Shown here piece by piece: positions 9,018 through 20,469 of a stretch of DNA of 28,030 bases. A model generated the notes under the pieces. The model worked only from the letters and a program-made list of their open reading frames with translations, ran no database searches and had not been told where the DNA came from. Numbering within the stretch: the first letter of the stretch is position 1; every line of letters begins with the position of its first letter. The stretch covers positions 405,915-433,944 of the forward strand of contig MNCI01025409.1 of assembly GCA_015680685.1 (NCBI GenBank). Reading direction: 5' to 3'. Position numbers and translations under genes: made by a program. Origin of the DNA: Gnetum montanum. Its lineage: Eukaryota > Streptophyta > Gnetopsida > Gnetales > Gnetaceae.

Positions 9018-12004
9018 ATGACATATACTCATCCTGATGAGTATATTCCTAATTCTACTTTTATTCTCCATCAGGATGAGCAGCTGTGGTGGAGAGATTT
9101 GCAAGGTAACATTGTGTTACCCCCAGATCGATCAATCTCTCACATGCTTTTCTATGGCTTGGCACAAATAGGCATGACCGAGCTATACACTGAATACGTT
9201 GCGGAAGATTTTGACATGAGGGATTATTATCCCATAGATGCCCAATGTATGAGAGACTTAAGGTAGGAGGGCCAACATACACTGCTGAAGGGCAAGGTCT
9301 CGCACATCCTTAGCGAAATAGAAGATGTGGAACCCCTTATCATGGGTTCTTTAGCAAAATATGTTCCCCCTCCTAACAATGATGAGGAGGTTGGGTATCA
9401 GAATCTTCAATCAACGATACATATCCCTGATTCTGATGCCTGTGAACACCAACTGTTCATAGAGGGAACAACCACTTATGCTAAGGATGGGCACTTGGAT
9501 CGTCACCACAATCAGGGCCATAGCAGCCGAAGAGAAGGCAAGAAACATCATCATGGCGATGGTTCCCCTTCTTCTTCTCCTTCATCCCATCACTCATCCA
9601 CTCCTTCCACATCTAGGCACAACCACCATGAACATAAAGATGAGGATAAAAGTAAGAAGGACAAAAGACCTCGATGGGGAGGTTGAGAGACAGGACAAGG
9701 GCAAGGATGTAGGGAGAGTAGGGAACAAAGCAGACATCATAGGCATCATGAAAGAGATGATCATGATGAGCCCCTACTCATAACCCGAAGTATGCTTAAC
9801 ATCACGGAGGCAGTTAGGATTCCCATAAGGCATTTAAAGGATAGTCGGATCAAACGATTAGACATAAACAACATCCCACGATTTGAAGGGGGATATAATG
9901 CTGATCTACAAAATCATTTACATGAATTCCACAATGCCTATGCCTTGAAGAATATAGAAAATGAGTGGCAAAAACTTAAGTTGTTCCCAAGGACACTCAC
10001 CAAGGAAGCAAAGAGCTAGTACCAGTCCTTAGAATCGGAAACCATCAGGAGGTGGAGTACGATGCTAGAACTGTTCAACGAAAAGTATCAAACGTACTCC
10101 AGAGTGTCCAATTTATGTAAGTAGATCCAAGGCTGGAAGCAACGTCCACACGAACCCTTGGATTCCACCATGGCCCACTATTACACATTGTTACATCGTT
10201 GCCTGGGCCATGGGTACGCTCAGAGGGATCAACTTTGCAACATCATGGATCGGCTAAGGCATGAAACTAGAAGAACCCTTGGAACTTATGCCCAAGGAAG
10301 ACTCTCATAACTCAGAGCCCATGAAGTACGTAACTTGTTGGAGCAAGTAGCAAATGAAGAAGGCGAGCTACGAAAAAGGGAAAGTGTGAAAGAGTATAAC
10401 TACGATCCCTCCCTTCGGAAGAAAGGAGTGAAATTTTGTGATGAAGAGGATGAGTCACCAATCGAAGAGTTGGTGAACCGGAAAATCTTGCCGATCCAAA
10501 AACTAACAACAGAAATAGCGGCTAAGGTAGATGACGTATGGAGTTCCTTAGACTCAAAAATTGCAACTATCTTAAAAATTGTATAAGAGTCTAAGGTTGA
10601 ACAAAGTAGTGACAAAGGTAAGAAAAAGTGGAGAGATTTAAGCCCTGCACATAACAAGGGTAAGGGGAAAATCACTAACTCTGATGTGGCTATGGACTCT
10701 GACACAGACGATGACGGTGGATGTGAGATCTACCACTATGACCATCCTAAGGGATGTTGCCCCATCATCTCATATCTACAAAAGTCTGGGGTGTATGCAC
10801 TTAATCCAAGACTCAACCAACGGCAAACACCCCGAAGATTACCTTATCCACAAGGTAACCCAAAGCAGTTCCACCAACCATTAACGTATTATCCAAGTGG
10901 AACTCCACCACAGCCTATCAGACAACATCAATACTGGCAATACCCACAGTCATGGGGGATGCCATTGTCAAAACATCAATACCCTTACCGGCAGCCTGAT
11001 CCATATGGTTATTATGTGCAGCAGCTGATTTCTCCAAGTGACTCTATGAGTCACACAACCCCCAACCAATACTACTGAGCTCAAGAGTACTTTAGAAGAA
11101 CTCCTTCTCCTCTGGGAGACACTCCATACCCACACCATCCTCCTAATCCATCCGCACCTCTTCCACCAGTAGTAGTTTCCATAACACCTCCTGCTCCAAC
11201 AATGCAAGGGGAACTTCCTCCTCAACTGCAGCAATGTCATGCTGTGAAAGCTGTAAATATTCAACCTACTACTGGTTCTGACAACTGTAAAAAGAAAAGA
11301 CCTTACTTCAAAACCAAAAGCCCAGACAAACTCTTGCAACAACAAGCAGTTTGGGCCATGTACACTCCTCCATCACCATCTAACACTTCAGAGCACCCTT
11401 CAGTCCAACAAAGCGTAACGCATACAGTTATGTTAACGCATACTGTAACTGACTGGATCAAGGTGGGCCACCTTCCCAGGAAACTAACTGACCCTAGGAG
11501 TCCCTTAATCTATTTACAAATCACCGGAAATGAACCACATAGGGCTCTTCTTGACTCAAGTTCTGGAGTCAACTTANNNNNNNNNNNNNNNNNNNNNNNN
11601 NNNNNNNNNNNNNNNNNNNNNNNNNNNNNNNNNNNNNNNNNNNNNNNNNNNNNNNNNNNNNNNNNNNNNNNNNNNNNNNNNNNNNNNNNNNNNNNNNNNN
11701 NNNNNNNNNNNNNNNNNNNNNNNNNNNNNNNNNNNNNNNNNNNNNNNNNNNNNNNNNNNNNNNNNNNNNNNNNNNNNNNNNNNNNNNNNNNNNNNNNNNN
11801 NNNNNNNNNNNNNNNNNNNNNNNNNNNNNNNNNNNNNNNNNNNNNNNNNNNNNNNNNNNNNNNNNNNNNNNNNNNNNNNNNNNNNNNNNNNNNNNNNNNN
11901 NNNNNNNNNNNNNNNNNNNNNNNNNNNNNNNNNNNNNNNNNNNNNNNNNNNNNNNGATCTCTCCCTTACAACTCAGTCATGGGGGAGATGGCCACCTATG
12001 CTAA
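9018..12004 (+). pseudogene. Decayed Ty3/gypsy-like Gag-protease polyprotein of element B
   Basis: A single frame runs from an ATG at 9018-9020 to the gap at 11577 without a frameshift. The equivalent of A's terminal TAA is at 12002-12004. Stops lie at 9264, 9684, 10017, 10122, 10308, 10584 and 11076. The start is the first ATG of the conserved frame, but the frame is open upstream into the gap. Order: an N-terminal domain of unknown type (HPDEYIPNSTF onward), a His/Ser/Arg/Lys-rich linker at about 9480-9770, the retrotransposon Gag domain at about 9870-10200 (LFPRTL, then a stop where A has the Trp of WYRSL), RDPSL-like NYDPSLRKKGVKFCD, a Cys/His cluster CEIYHYDHPKGCC lacking the second Cys found in A, a Pro/Tyr/Gln linker, and the start of a retropepsin. 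Its active-site triplet reads DSS instead of DSG at about 11553-11561. Decayed and non-functional as read. Confidence 0.9.
11577..11955. other. Assembly gap (379 N) inside the protease
   Basis: Element A has about 623 bases between the same flanking points (1958-2580). The N run is therefore an estimate or fixed size and cannot be used for frame. Confidence 0.9.
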
Positions 12005-13514
12005 CCATATGGGGCCCTCAATTCTTTTTCAATTTTTTTTACATGTTTTTGTTTTACATGTTTTTGTCTTACACATTTTTTTTTACAAATTTCTTTAACT
12101 TTTCTAATTTTTGTTTTACAACATCATTATACTTTTCCAATTTTTGTGTGTGTGTGTGATCCACCCTGTAAGTTTGTCCCATAATAAGTGTTCGGACTAA
12201 TGGTATGAACTATTTTCATATTGATTGCTAATGTTTGGTTTTTACCTTTAAGTCACAATGTTGATACTAAGGTATGTTCTTTTGATATAATAGGCAATGA
12301 GTTCACTTCATCCATCCATCCACTAGTTTCTATGATCTCTCTCGGCTTGGAAATGTATAGTCCCCTTCTTAATAAGAACTTAAACAAATCAGTGACTAGG
12401 CATTTCTCAAACTAAGGAAAGACTCATGGATTGAAAAGGGTATGACTTCAAAGAAACTTGATTCTTTTGTGTTGGTCATTCTCTTGGGTGCTTGGATGTT
12501 TTTCTTCTTGAGTTTGCTTACCGTTCCAATGTTACCCAACTATCGGAAGCTAAGATAATAAAAATAAGAAGCTTTTGCATGGTGTGGTTCTCACGCATAA
12601 AAACACAAAACACAAAAAAAATGAAGTGAGAATTCAAAGCACACCCCTTAGATGAAATAAAATTTGGGCTACAAGCACTGGTTATGAAACCAAAAGTGTT
12701 CCCTCTAACTACGGCCCTTCTTGCTTCCCTTTCTCTCCTTTTCTTCATTGGAATGGTGGTGGCTCTTTGGAGATGCATCCTCATTATCCAAGTGGATGGT
12801 TTAGCCGAATGCATTGATGCGAAGTCACTGGATGTGGTTTGTTTGACGCCAGAGTTGGAATGAGATGTGCCAAGTCACATTAATCATAACACACACAAGG
12901 GGCTGTACACCATCTTTTCCTTGGGATTCCATTCCATTCTCTCCTCTCCATCCCTCTCTTCATCGTTCACCTCATTGCCAGTTGTATCATTAGTGTATAT
13001 ATTTTGGTAGATGCATTGTTTTATTTTTGGTAAATTTTTGTGTTTAAGACTTTAACTCTTGTTCCAAATGACATTCCCAAAGCCTACGGACTCTTTGAAT
13101 GTGGGTTTGTCAGGGCATTAACGGCATGAGCCTGCTTTGGGGAGGACCCACTAACATTCCTATTTGGAGAATTAGTTAAATTATTTCCCTTAACATTTTG
13201 CAATTAATTTTATTTTGTTCATTTCCATCTTGACATCCCTTTCATCGATGTCATAGTTGTCCCTTTCTATCTATCTTTCTTACTCCTTTTCTTTCTCTAT
13301 TTTAATGCTACCAGAGGTTTGCGATTAGTCATGGGGGTACGGGGCCTAATTTTTTCAATTTTCTCCTAGCCCCAAAATTTTTGATTTTCTTCCTAACCCC
13401 TACACCTTCAGTAGTCATCATTAATATATTCCCAGATCCATATTAGCCATACCACAGCCTAGCCAATGGACCTACACCAAAGCAAGGTATTAATTACATG
13501 ATGATTCAATTATC
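12005..13514 (+). other. Noncoding 3' internal region of element B
   Basis: It aligns with 2630-4160 of element A: T-rich TTTTACA repeats, a short TG tract (12145-12158), pyrimidine-rich runs near 12920-12960 and the GTCATGGGGGTAC landmark near 13329. It has no sense coding frame with domain similarity. An antisense open stretch (12518-12814) matches one in A but appears incidental. Confidence 0.7.
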
Positions 13515-13628
13515 ATTACTAATATACGATTGTGTTGTGTGTGCAGATGGTGGACATGCAACAATGGATTGGATCTGGAGCNATTACTAATATATGATTG
13601 TGTTGTGTGTGCAGATGGCGGACATGCA
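13515..13628 (+). repeat. 46-bp duplication of the acceptor-like site around an N
   Basis: 13515-13560 and 13583-13628 are the same 46 bases with two C/T differences, separated by 21 bases and an N at 13582, with a second N at 13629. Each copy contains GTGTGCAG directly before ATGG (ATG at 13547 and 13615). A has only one copy. The N flanks make two allelic or misjoined contig ends likely, but a tandem duplication is possible. Confidence 0.7.
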
Positions 13629-13870
13629 NTGGCAGCAGCAACACTTCTTTCTCTCTCTCTTTCTTAGCTGCCAACTAAGGCCTAATGTCATTGTAATAAG
13701 GTGTTCACCCTTGTTTTCATGAACACCAATTTTGTCAAGTCTTCTAATGATGATCCGTTCACATGTCATCCCATGAGTTCCATTCCCCTCAATAATTCCA
13801 TACCTTCCCGATATTATTGTAAGGAACTCAAGGATGAGTTTTCATTTAGTCATGGGTGTATGATGAGACA

Positions 13871-13959
13871 CGATATCGCATGCACCATGATATCACGTAC
13901 GTGATATCACGGCCGTCGCGATATCGCGTCATCCCCTGTGATATCACATATGTGATATC
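13871..13959. repeat. GATATC palindrome array in U3 of right LTR
   Basis: It contains a perfect 22-bp palindrome at 13888-13909 (TGATATCACGT plus complement), a perfect 12-bp one at 13917-13928 (CGCGATATCGCG) and a perfect 20-bp one at 13940-13959 (GATATCACAT plus complement). GATATCGCATGC precedes them. All lie between the LTR start and the TATA box, so they sit in the promoter-proximal U3. Confidence 0.92.
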
Positions 13960-13977
13960 GTGGTCCACCGCCAAATC

Positions 13978-13985
13978 TATAAATA
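13978..13985 (+). promoter_or_regulatory. LTR TATA box (B, right)
   Basis: TATAAATA lies 18 bases after the last palindrome. AATAAA follows at 14152-14157. Confidence 0.75.
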
Positions 13986-14248
13986 AGAGGCAGCACTCCC
14001 CTCATTTCTCATCCTAGGCTAGAAGTAGCAAAGCTCTAGTAGTTTGATCACTCCAAAGATAGAATATTTTCCATGTGCCCGTAGTAGGAGTCCCCAAGTG
14101 AACAGATGTTTATTCGAGCAGCTTTGTACTTGAATGCAAGTTTCGTACGGCAATAAAGACAAGCTTTGTGGATAAACCTTGCAGTGCATGGAATAGGATT
14201 TATTACATATTATTTCTTACCTGTTATTTATTACCTACATTAGCGTGG

Positions 14249-14420
14249 GATGAGTACGACTTGATTACGAGCATTGATGAATGTGTACGGCTAATCAAGG
14301 AATCGGCTACTCATAGCGATTAGTCTCTCTTACCCTTGTCTCCTAGAACGCGGGATGAGTACGACTTGATTACAAGCATCTACGGATGTGTACAGCTAGT
14401 CAAGGAATCGGCTACTCATC
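14249..14420 (+). repeat. Twin hairpin-forming repeats in U5, right LTR of B
   Basis: Unit 1: ATGAGTA (14250-14256) pairs with TACTCAT (14308-14314), and CTTGATTA (14260-14267) with TAATCAAG (14292-14299). Unit 2: GATGAGTA (14354-14361) pairs perfectly with TACTCATC (14413-14420), and CTTGATTA (14365-14372) with TAGTCAAG (14397-14404), one wobble. The right arm of unit 2 reads CTACTCATCA, close to the LTR end CCACTCATCA. Confidence 0.85.
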
Positions 14421-14843
14421 ATGTTTAGGCTAATTAGGTGCCTCAGTACGACCACTTCGAGCACGTGCATTACATGTGGTGATCCTAGTAACGATTAGCA
14501 TTTGGTAGCCATAGTTGCATAGTTCAGGGTGTGTACGGTAAGTGGGAACGGATGCTGACGCTAGTTAATTTAGACTTAGTCCTTAGTTAGAGTTAGTTAG
14601 CTTTCTCAACCCTTCGCTCTTAGCATAGAAGACATAAAACCATAAAATACTGTAAAAATCATATACCTCGAACTTACTTAACCATACACTGTGACAACAA
14701 CAAGTAAGTATGGGAAGACAACAAATGATTAACCCCAAGTGTTCCATGGGGCGTTTAGGCATTTAGTCTACGGAGTTTGATCGGATCACGCGTGCTACAC
14801 TCGTTTTGTATGGTTGAGTGTAGGGGTACCTCGCCACTCATCA

Positions 14844-14848
14844 GTAAG
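14844..14848. repeat. Target-site duplication of element B, right copy (GTAAG)
   Basis: It is identical to 8067-8071. Removing B and one copy joins AACTAATGTAAG to TAATAATTTC. Confidence 0.92.
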
Positions 14849-17800
14849 TAATAATTTCTAAGCTAACCTACGATAATGGATAATAATTCCCTAATGTGCC
14901 ATCACATTCCTAAACATATGTATTGATTGCTAGAATTATCAAGTGAACTAACTGTTAGACATATGATCAAATTAGCCATTGGAATTATTAAGTAAATGCA
15001 TATGTTAGATATTCTCAATGATACCATGTTAAATTTTGTTAACATTTGTAAAACAATATTGATGTCTCAGGATCTTTTACAAGAAGATTTACTTGTCATA
15101 ACTTATAGTAATAACAATATCAGGGAAATGTAAGCTGCTCTTTGTAATTCATGGTAGTTCTAAAAATTGTAAGTTTTATTGACTTGTCTACTTATGAATC
15201 CTCATATGATGAATAGAATTACATTGTACTAATTCCATAACTTGATACTTGCTTCTTATTCTAGTTCTTCGTAACATCATCTTTGGGCTTTGTATATCTC
15301 TAGATTTTTCCTTACTAAGAACTTCTTATGTTGCTATTCCTCGCAGTTCATCTTCTTTTGATTTATATTCACTTCTTCATCATAAGATATAATATATTTA
15401 CAATTATTATTTGCAACTTATATTATATTATGAACTCTTGTATTTGGACTTGGTTCATTATGCTTCATTAAGTCATTACTAACTTAACTTCACTGGACTT
15501 TATGAAATACTTATTTGTAAGTGTTTTCTTCCTTCTAGCTACATCTTTACGATGCTTACCTTTTCCTATTACACATGATAGGTCTTTGTGGGAGTTTTTC
15601 CAGTTGGTTAGTCTTATGTGAGCTAGGCCTTCTTGGGTTCTTTAGTGATCTATAGATTGACCAGTTACAAACTACTACCTTAATCATAGCCTCTCTCTTC
15701 TTAGTAGTCATCTTCTTCTATCTATCATAACCTTCCAAATGGTCTACTCTTCCTCTTTAGGAAACTAGAACAGATTATGAATGTCTCACCCTTAGATCTT
15801 CTTATCCTATTTAGGAAACTAGATCCTTTTTCACTTCTTTCTCCTTTGAATTACTTGATAATTTTTTTTTTGTTTTTCTATCATCATCATGAATCTATGA
15901 ATCATAGTGACTTTCTTGTTTCTAATTCTATCTACATTCACCATTGTTAATATTGTTCCATCATTGCTCATTGTTTCTTATTGTTTCATACTTCTTCTCT
16001 TCTTCACTTATTTATTATTTCTTATTACTTTCTCTTATTTCTTTTAATCTGCTTATCCTATTTTTCCTTCTTTTTCTTATATTACAAAGTGAGAACTTGC
16101 AATCTTTTATCCTTTGTAAGGAATTAGGACTCATTTATGGACCATCATGATTGTGCATAGCTATTGATAGATTAAGTTAAAAAAATAATGATTGTACCTT
16201 AACTTAGCGATATACTCTAACAACATGTTAATGCTCAAGATCAGGTGCAACTCATTCCATCTTTAATTCACATGCAAGTAAATGTAAATATATGCTAGAA
16301 AAGTAAAATGCCAAAAATAATAAATATTTCACTTAAATGCAATGAAGTACAATTCACTTAAATAAATATTTCAAACAAGAAACTCAATTTCATGTTGTAG
16401 ATACTTTTTGACTACTACATGAAATTAGAAATCAAAATAATAGAGTTTTTCTTCCTACTGAATAAACGATGCTATAAATGTAGCTTAAGGGTGCATATTT
16501 ATATACAAAACTAAACTTGAAGATGCCTCATTTAAAAAATCACATCAACAACTATGAGGTCATAGAGTTCATAAAAAACTAATTTTTTTCATTCATCATG
16601 CTCCTATAACCAACCAAAAATTCATCCTAAAGTTATATAAAATGTAATAAGTTTTATTACAAAATTAGTGGGATGATATTGATAAATAGATTAACAAATA
16701 TTACAAAAATGTGAATGTCACATTTACAAAATTATTCAAGTAATATGCATTTTATAAAAATGAGAATGACAAGCATGAAAAATTTACAAAAATATTTAAA
16801 TAATTTGTAGCAATAGAGGCTTCTTCCTTGGTGATTCATGTTGTGGCTCCTTCCCATTGGATCTAAGCTTACTCAAGATGCTCTAAAGCTTCTATTTGTC
16901 TATTCATGCATCTTTGGTGATCCAAGAAAGCTTGGTTAGATTAGGTCTAACAAGGACATCCCAAAGACAATACAAAGTTTGAATCATCTTATTTTCATTA
17001 ACATACCAAGAAGCAAATATGGTTCATTTCATTTCAAGTATTACTACATGTTCCTTGTACACTTATTAATTTGTCATCCTTCTTGCACAATTTTTGGCCA
17101 CATCTCTCTAGATAGTAACCTTAGAGTTTAGAACCTCTAGCTCCACTATGATGTCTTACATATTTTATTTGGTTTGATTTGATCTTAGCATTCATAATTA
17201 GAAAATGAGAATATGGTTGCAAGATCCTTTCCAACTTTATATGAAACATGCTTGCCATGAGTACCATGAAGTTGGAATAGTGTAGGTTAACTAATTCTAA
17301 ATAATGAGTTAGGTTCTTAATATGTAAATCCTTTTTCTAGCTCTACTTGAGTGAATGCATTCATTGCATCAAGGTCACTCATCCATGCAATCTTTCTTAC
17401 TTACTGCAAGACTAACTTAAGTTTAACATTAGCTCCTCTAATCTTCTTTTCATTAATCTTTTTTCATAGTCCAATTTGATCTTTGAAATGGTTTTTGTTA
17501 TTCTTGTGTCATTTTGTTTTATTTTTCTAATCTAAAATTTCAATGACTTTATTTCATTAGATGAAATTGATCTCCTACATGGATAACTTATGGTTTTCTT
17601 AGGCTAACCACACTATCTCTATTTTGTCATTTCTCAAGAGGCATGATCACCACCTCTCCAGTTGATGAATTTATTATTGCTTACAACTAGCTTTATGTGA
17701 TTCTAAAAATATTGTAAATTTCTTGGCTTTTCCAAATAATTATTTATGAATTATCCTAAAAATTAATATGTGTGGTATGGCACATGCTTATTATTTTAAT

Positions 17801-18109
17801 AGGTTCTTATGTGTTGGTGCCTACTACACTAGTCTATGACATTCTTGGTATAACACTTATGGTTTAGATTGGTAGGATTGCAATTAGTGTTGAGGAGATT
17901 ATTATTAATGAGGTTGTTGTCACTTTGGTGGTAATTTGTATTTGTAGTAATGAATACTACACCTTATTCATTGGTCTCACAAACCAATAGTGGAATAAGA
18001 TCCTTGAGACTTATTTGTAGTAGAAATTTTAGCTTGAAACTTATTGATTTCGATCATCATGAATGAGACCATAAGTTGCAAGGTATTTGTCAAAAGATAC
18101 TAAGTTATA
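14849..18109. other. AT- and pyrimidine-rich stretch, no gene recognised
   Basis: 14849-15250 continues the AT-rich host DNA of element B. About 15240-16130 is strongly C/T-rich on the plus strand, including a T run near 15862 and TTTAGGAAACTAGA occurring twice (near 15757 and 15811). 16150-18109 is AT-rich with no domain-like translation on either strand that I could identify. The 5' LTR of the downstream copia element should lie somewhere before 18110, but I found no match to its presumed 3' LTR. Confidence 0.5.
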
Positions 18110-18873
18110 TTCTCTATCTAAGATAATAATTTTTACCAGAGGGAATGTGGCAACTAGGACCAAACTTATAACTAAAATACATTTGAACAATGCTAGGATA
18201 CACTCTAAGAGGAGTATGAAGGAAATGAAGATATTATTAGGATTAAAGAGCTAAATGTGAGGATAGAATTTGAAAATATAAGAGTGCGGAAAGGTGAGGC
18301 CCTTAAAACATTTCTTAAAAGACTCATACTATGTCTAAAAAACCTTTTTGAGTTCATTTGTAACTACTCCCTATAGCAAAAGATCCACAAATTCATGGCT
18401 ATGTCATATGTTGACTATAAGTTTGTCAATATTGTAAAAATTATAGACCAAACTAAACACCCATCATTCTATACTCTAATTGAATTTGTATGAAGCCTAA
18501 GAGCACTCCAAGAACTAAACAATTCATCATCATAAAGGTAAGATAATGCATATGTAAGCCAAAATCAATCTTCAAGAGGAAGAGGTCAAGGTTAAAGAAC
18601 AGGATGAGGAGATGGAAGATCAAGCTTCCAAAAAAATAGTAGCACCTTTGCATCATTCTTATCCATTCCATGATGAAAGTATTAAAATAAGAAGAAGGAA
18701 CACATCAAGGATAAGTGTTGGTAGAAAATGGAATTCCAAAATCTCACCATCCAAAAACTCAACAATCAAGTTCAATAAGAAGGAGATTCTTCATTAGCAT
18801 AAATCAAAGATAAGCAAGTGATGGTTCTAATACTAATTTTGCTACTTTCTACATGTCTAAAAAAATTAGTCCC

Positions 18874-19100
18874 TCTACATGAATAATTGATAATGAATGT
18901 AGTAATCATATGACTCCTCATAAGTAATGTTTCATAGAATATAAGGAAGATAAGAGTCTTTGGTTAATTAAAATACCTAATGGGGCTTTTGAAGTTATTG
19001 AGAAATGTCAAATTATTCTTGATAATGGTCATCACACTTATTGTCATAACATATTCTATGCACCTTAATTATCTAGTTCTCTCCTTTCATTTTTTCAAAT
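18874..19100 (+). pseudogene. Copia protease remnant
   Basis: The translation contains IIDNECSNHMT, matching the copia protease pattern of a hydrophobic pair, DSGAS, then HMT. The catalytic DSG reads DNE. Downstream NIFYAP followed by LSSSLLS matches the usual VLYVP-NLLS end of this domain. Stops at 18880, 18925 and near 19066 break the frame. Confidence 0.85.
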
Positions 19101-19349
19101 GTTAAAGAATGATGAAAGCATGATCTCAAATAGTCATGATCAAGTAGCAAAGGTTCCATGTTAGAAAATTATATCTATTATTTGGGAGCAGTGCACTCCA
19201 CATATGTAAGTTTAAGTCAAGATTCTCACAAGCATGACATGGTAAGATTTTGTTATTTGAGGCCTTCTCATGCCTCATACTCCAACCTTCTCAAGTTCAT
19301 GAACAATTAGACAACCATTTGAGTTAAGTTTCATGAAGTACCTTAAGAG

Positions 19350-20150
19350 ATTTATGACACATGTCAAAAGGAAAAATAAAAGGTACTTCCACATTCAAAT
19401 ACAAGCAAGATAAGAACTACATCTTTAGAGTTGATTCATATGAATTTTTTGGGCACAATGCCATCATTTCTCATTGAGGAGGTAAATATGTTTTTGGTGC
19501 TTATTGATGATTTTACCTAGTACACTAGGTTGTACATCCTTCATTCCAAATATGAGGTATTTGAAGTCTTCAAAAATTTCAACAAATTCATGGAGAATAG
19601 GCTTTGCTCAAAGATTAGATTCATATGAAGTGATTAAGATCATGAATTTTTTAATAAATCCTTTTATGAATTTTATAAAAATCATGGCATCTCTAAGAAA
19701 ACTACATATGTATTTGAACGATAAAGTAATGAGTGGATAATAGAAAGAATGGTGTAATTGAAGAAATATGTAGATGGTTATTGAAGCATGCCTCCCTTCC
19801 CAATTCCTATTAGAATGAGATAATCCACATGACCACCTATATCTTAAATAGGTTCATCACCTTTCCCATTAATGAAAAGATACTATATGAATTATTGTAT
19901 GGCAAGGTGCAAACCTCTTTCATCTCAAAGTCTTGGGTTGTATGTGCTATGTCAAAATCCCTAATACTCTTGTGAGAAAGCTTGATAATAGATTAAGGAA
20001 GTATGTCGTTCTTAGATATGATTCCAAGAAAAGTGGATATAAGTATTTTGATTCACTTTATAAGTAGTAATATGTATCAAGAAGTGTAATATTTGATAAG
20101 AATATCTTAGGTTTTGACTTATTTTATAACCAAGAATAAGAAGAAGAAAG
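19350..20150 (+). pseudogene. Copia integrase remnant
   Basis: It starts with the end of the HHCC zinc finger (YDTCQKEK at about 19353, first Cys replaced by Tyr). LELIHMNFLG follows, with Asn at the first catalytic Asp of the DDE triad, then FLVLIDDFT near 19490. The second catalytic Asp is kept in a broken SD-DHEF near 19640. The third segment is scrambled near 19720-19760, followed by TYILNRF near 19840, LKVLGCVCYVKIP near 19930 and SRSVIFDKNI near 20080. These are the usual C-terminal copia integrase signatures. Confidence 0.9.
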
Positions 20151-20469
20151 TCTACAAGGCAAGGTGATGGGTGGAGAAGGACCATTCCTCATACAAATCC
20201 TTGATACTATCATCCCAAGAAGATACACAAGAATCAAAGAAAGATCAAATATTTCCTACTATGTTCTAATTAATAAACCATTAAAGATGAAATAATCCCT
20301 CAAAATTAAAGTATAGAATAATGCAATGCAAAAGCAGCATAAATCCATGATGAAGAACAACATGTGGCCCATAGCGCACAAATCAAAAGGAAAGAAGATA
20401 ATTGACATCAAGTTAATGTTCAAAATAAAATTTTATGAAACTAGACACATCTCCATTTACAAATAAATA

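Larger units (their letters stand above)
8072..14843 (+). mobile_element. Element B: gag-protease-only LTR retrotransposon, both ends present
   Basis: Both LTR ends and a perfect 5-bp duplication (GTAAG) define this element. Order: left LTR, gap at 8915, Gag-protease frame, gap at 11577-11955, noncoding region, acceptor-like site, polypurine-like ATGGGTGTA, right LTR. No reverse transcriptase or integrase coding is visible, and in sibling A the stretch equivalent to the 379-N gap (about 1958-2580) contains only the rest of the protease. The two LTRs differ at many positions, mostly transitions, so the insertion is not recent. The primer-binding site would lie in the 8915 gap and cannot be read. 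Confidence 0.93.
13861..14843 (+). repeat. Right LTR of element B (complete, 983 bp)
   Basis: It begins TGATGAGACACG right after the purine-rich ATGGGTGTA and ends CCACTCATCA right before GTAAG. The termini form a 7-bp inverted repeat, TGATGAG/CTCATCA. It contains a palindrome array (13871-13959), TATAAATA (13978-13985), AATAAA (14152-14157) and two U5 hairpin units. It is the best reference for the family because it is gap-free. Confidence 0.95.

Noticed and set aside
13871-13959. Palindrome array as a CRISPR or bacterial operator array
   Set aside because: It sits inside a plant-type LTR upstream of a TATA box. Units are palindromes without regular spacers.
15944-16150. Open frame rich in Leu, Phe, Ser and Ile, looking like a small membrane protein
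   Set aside because: It lies in a long C/T-rich tract where any frame gives Leu/Phe/Ser. No homologue, promoter or conservation is visible.
16800-17700. Possible second retroelement piece on the minus strand (translation around MSDLDAMNAFTQVE)
   Set aside because: No motif of gag, pol or a host gene could be recognised, and stops are frequent.
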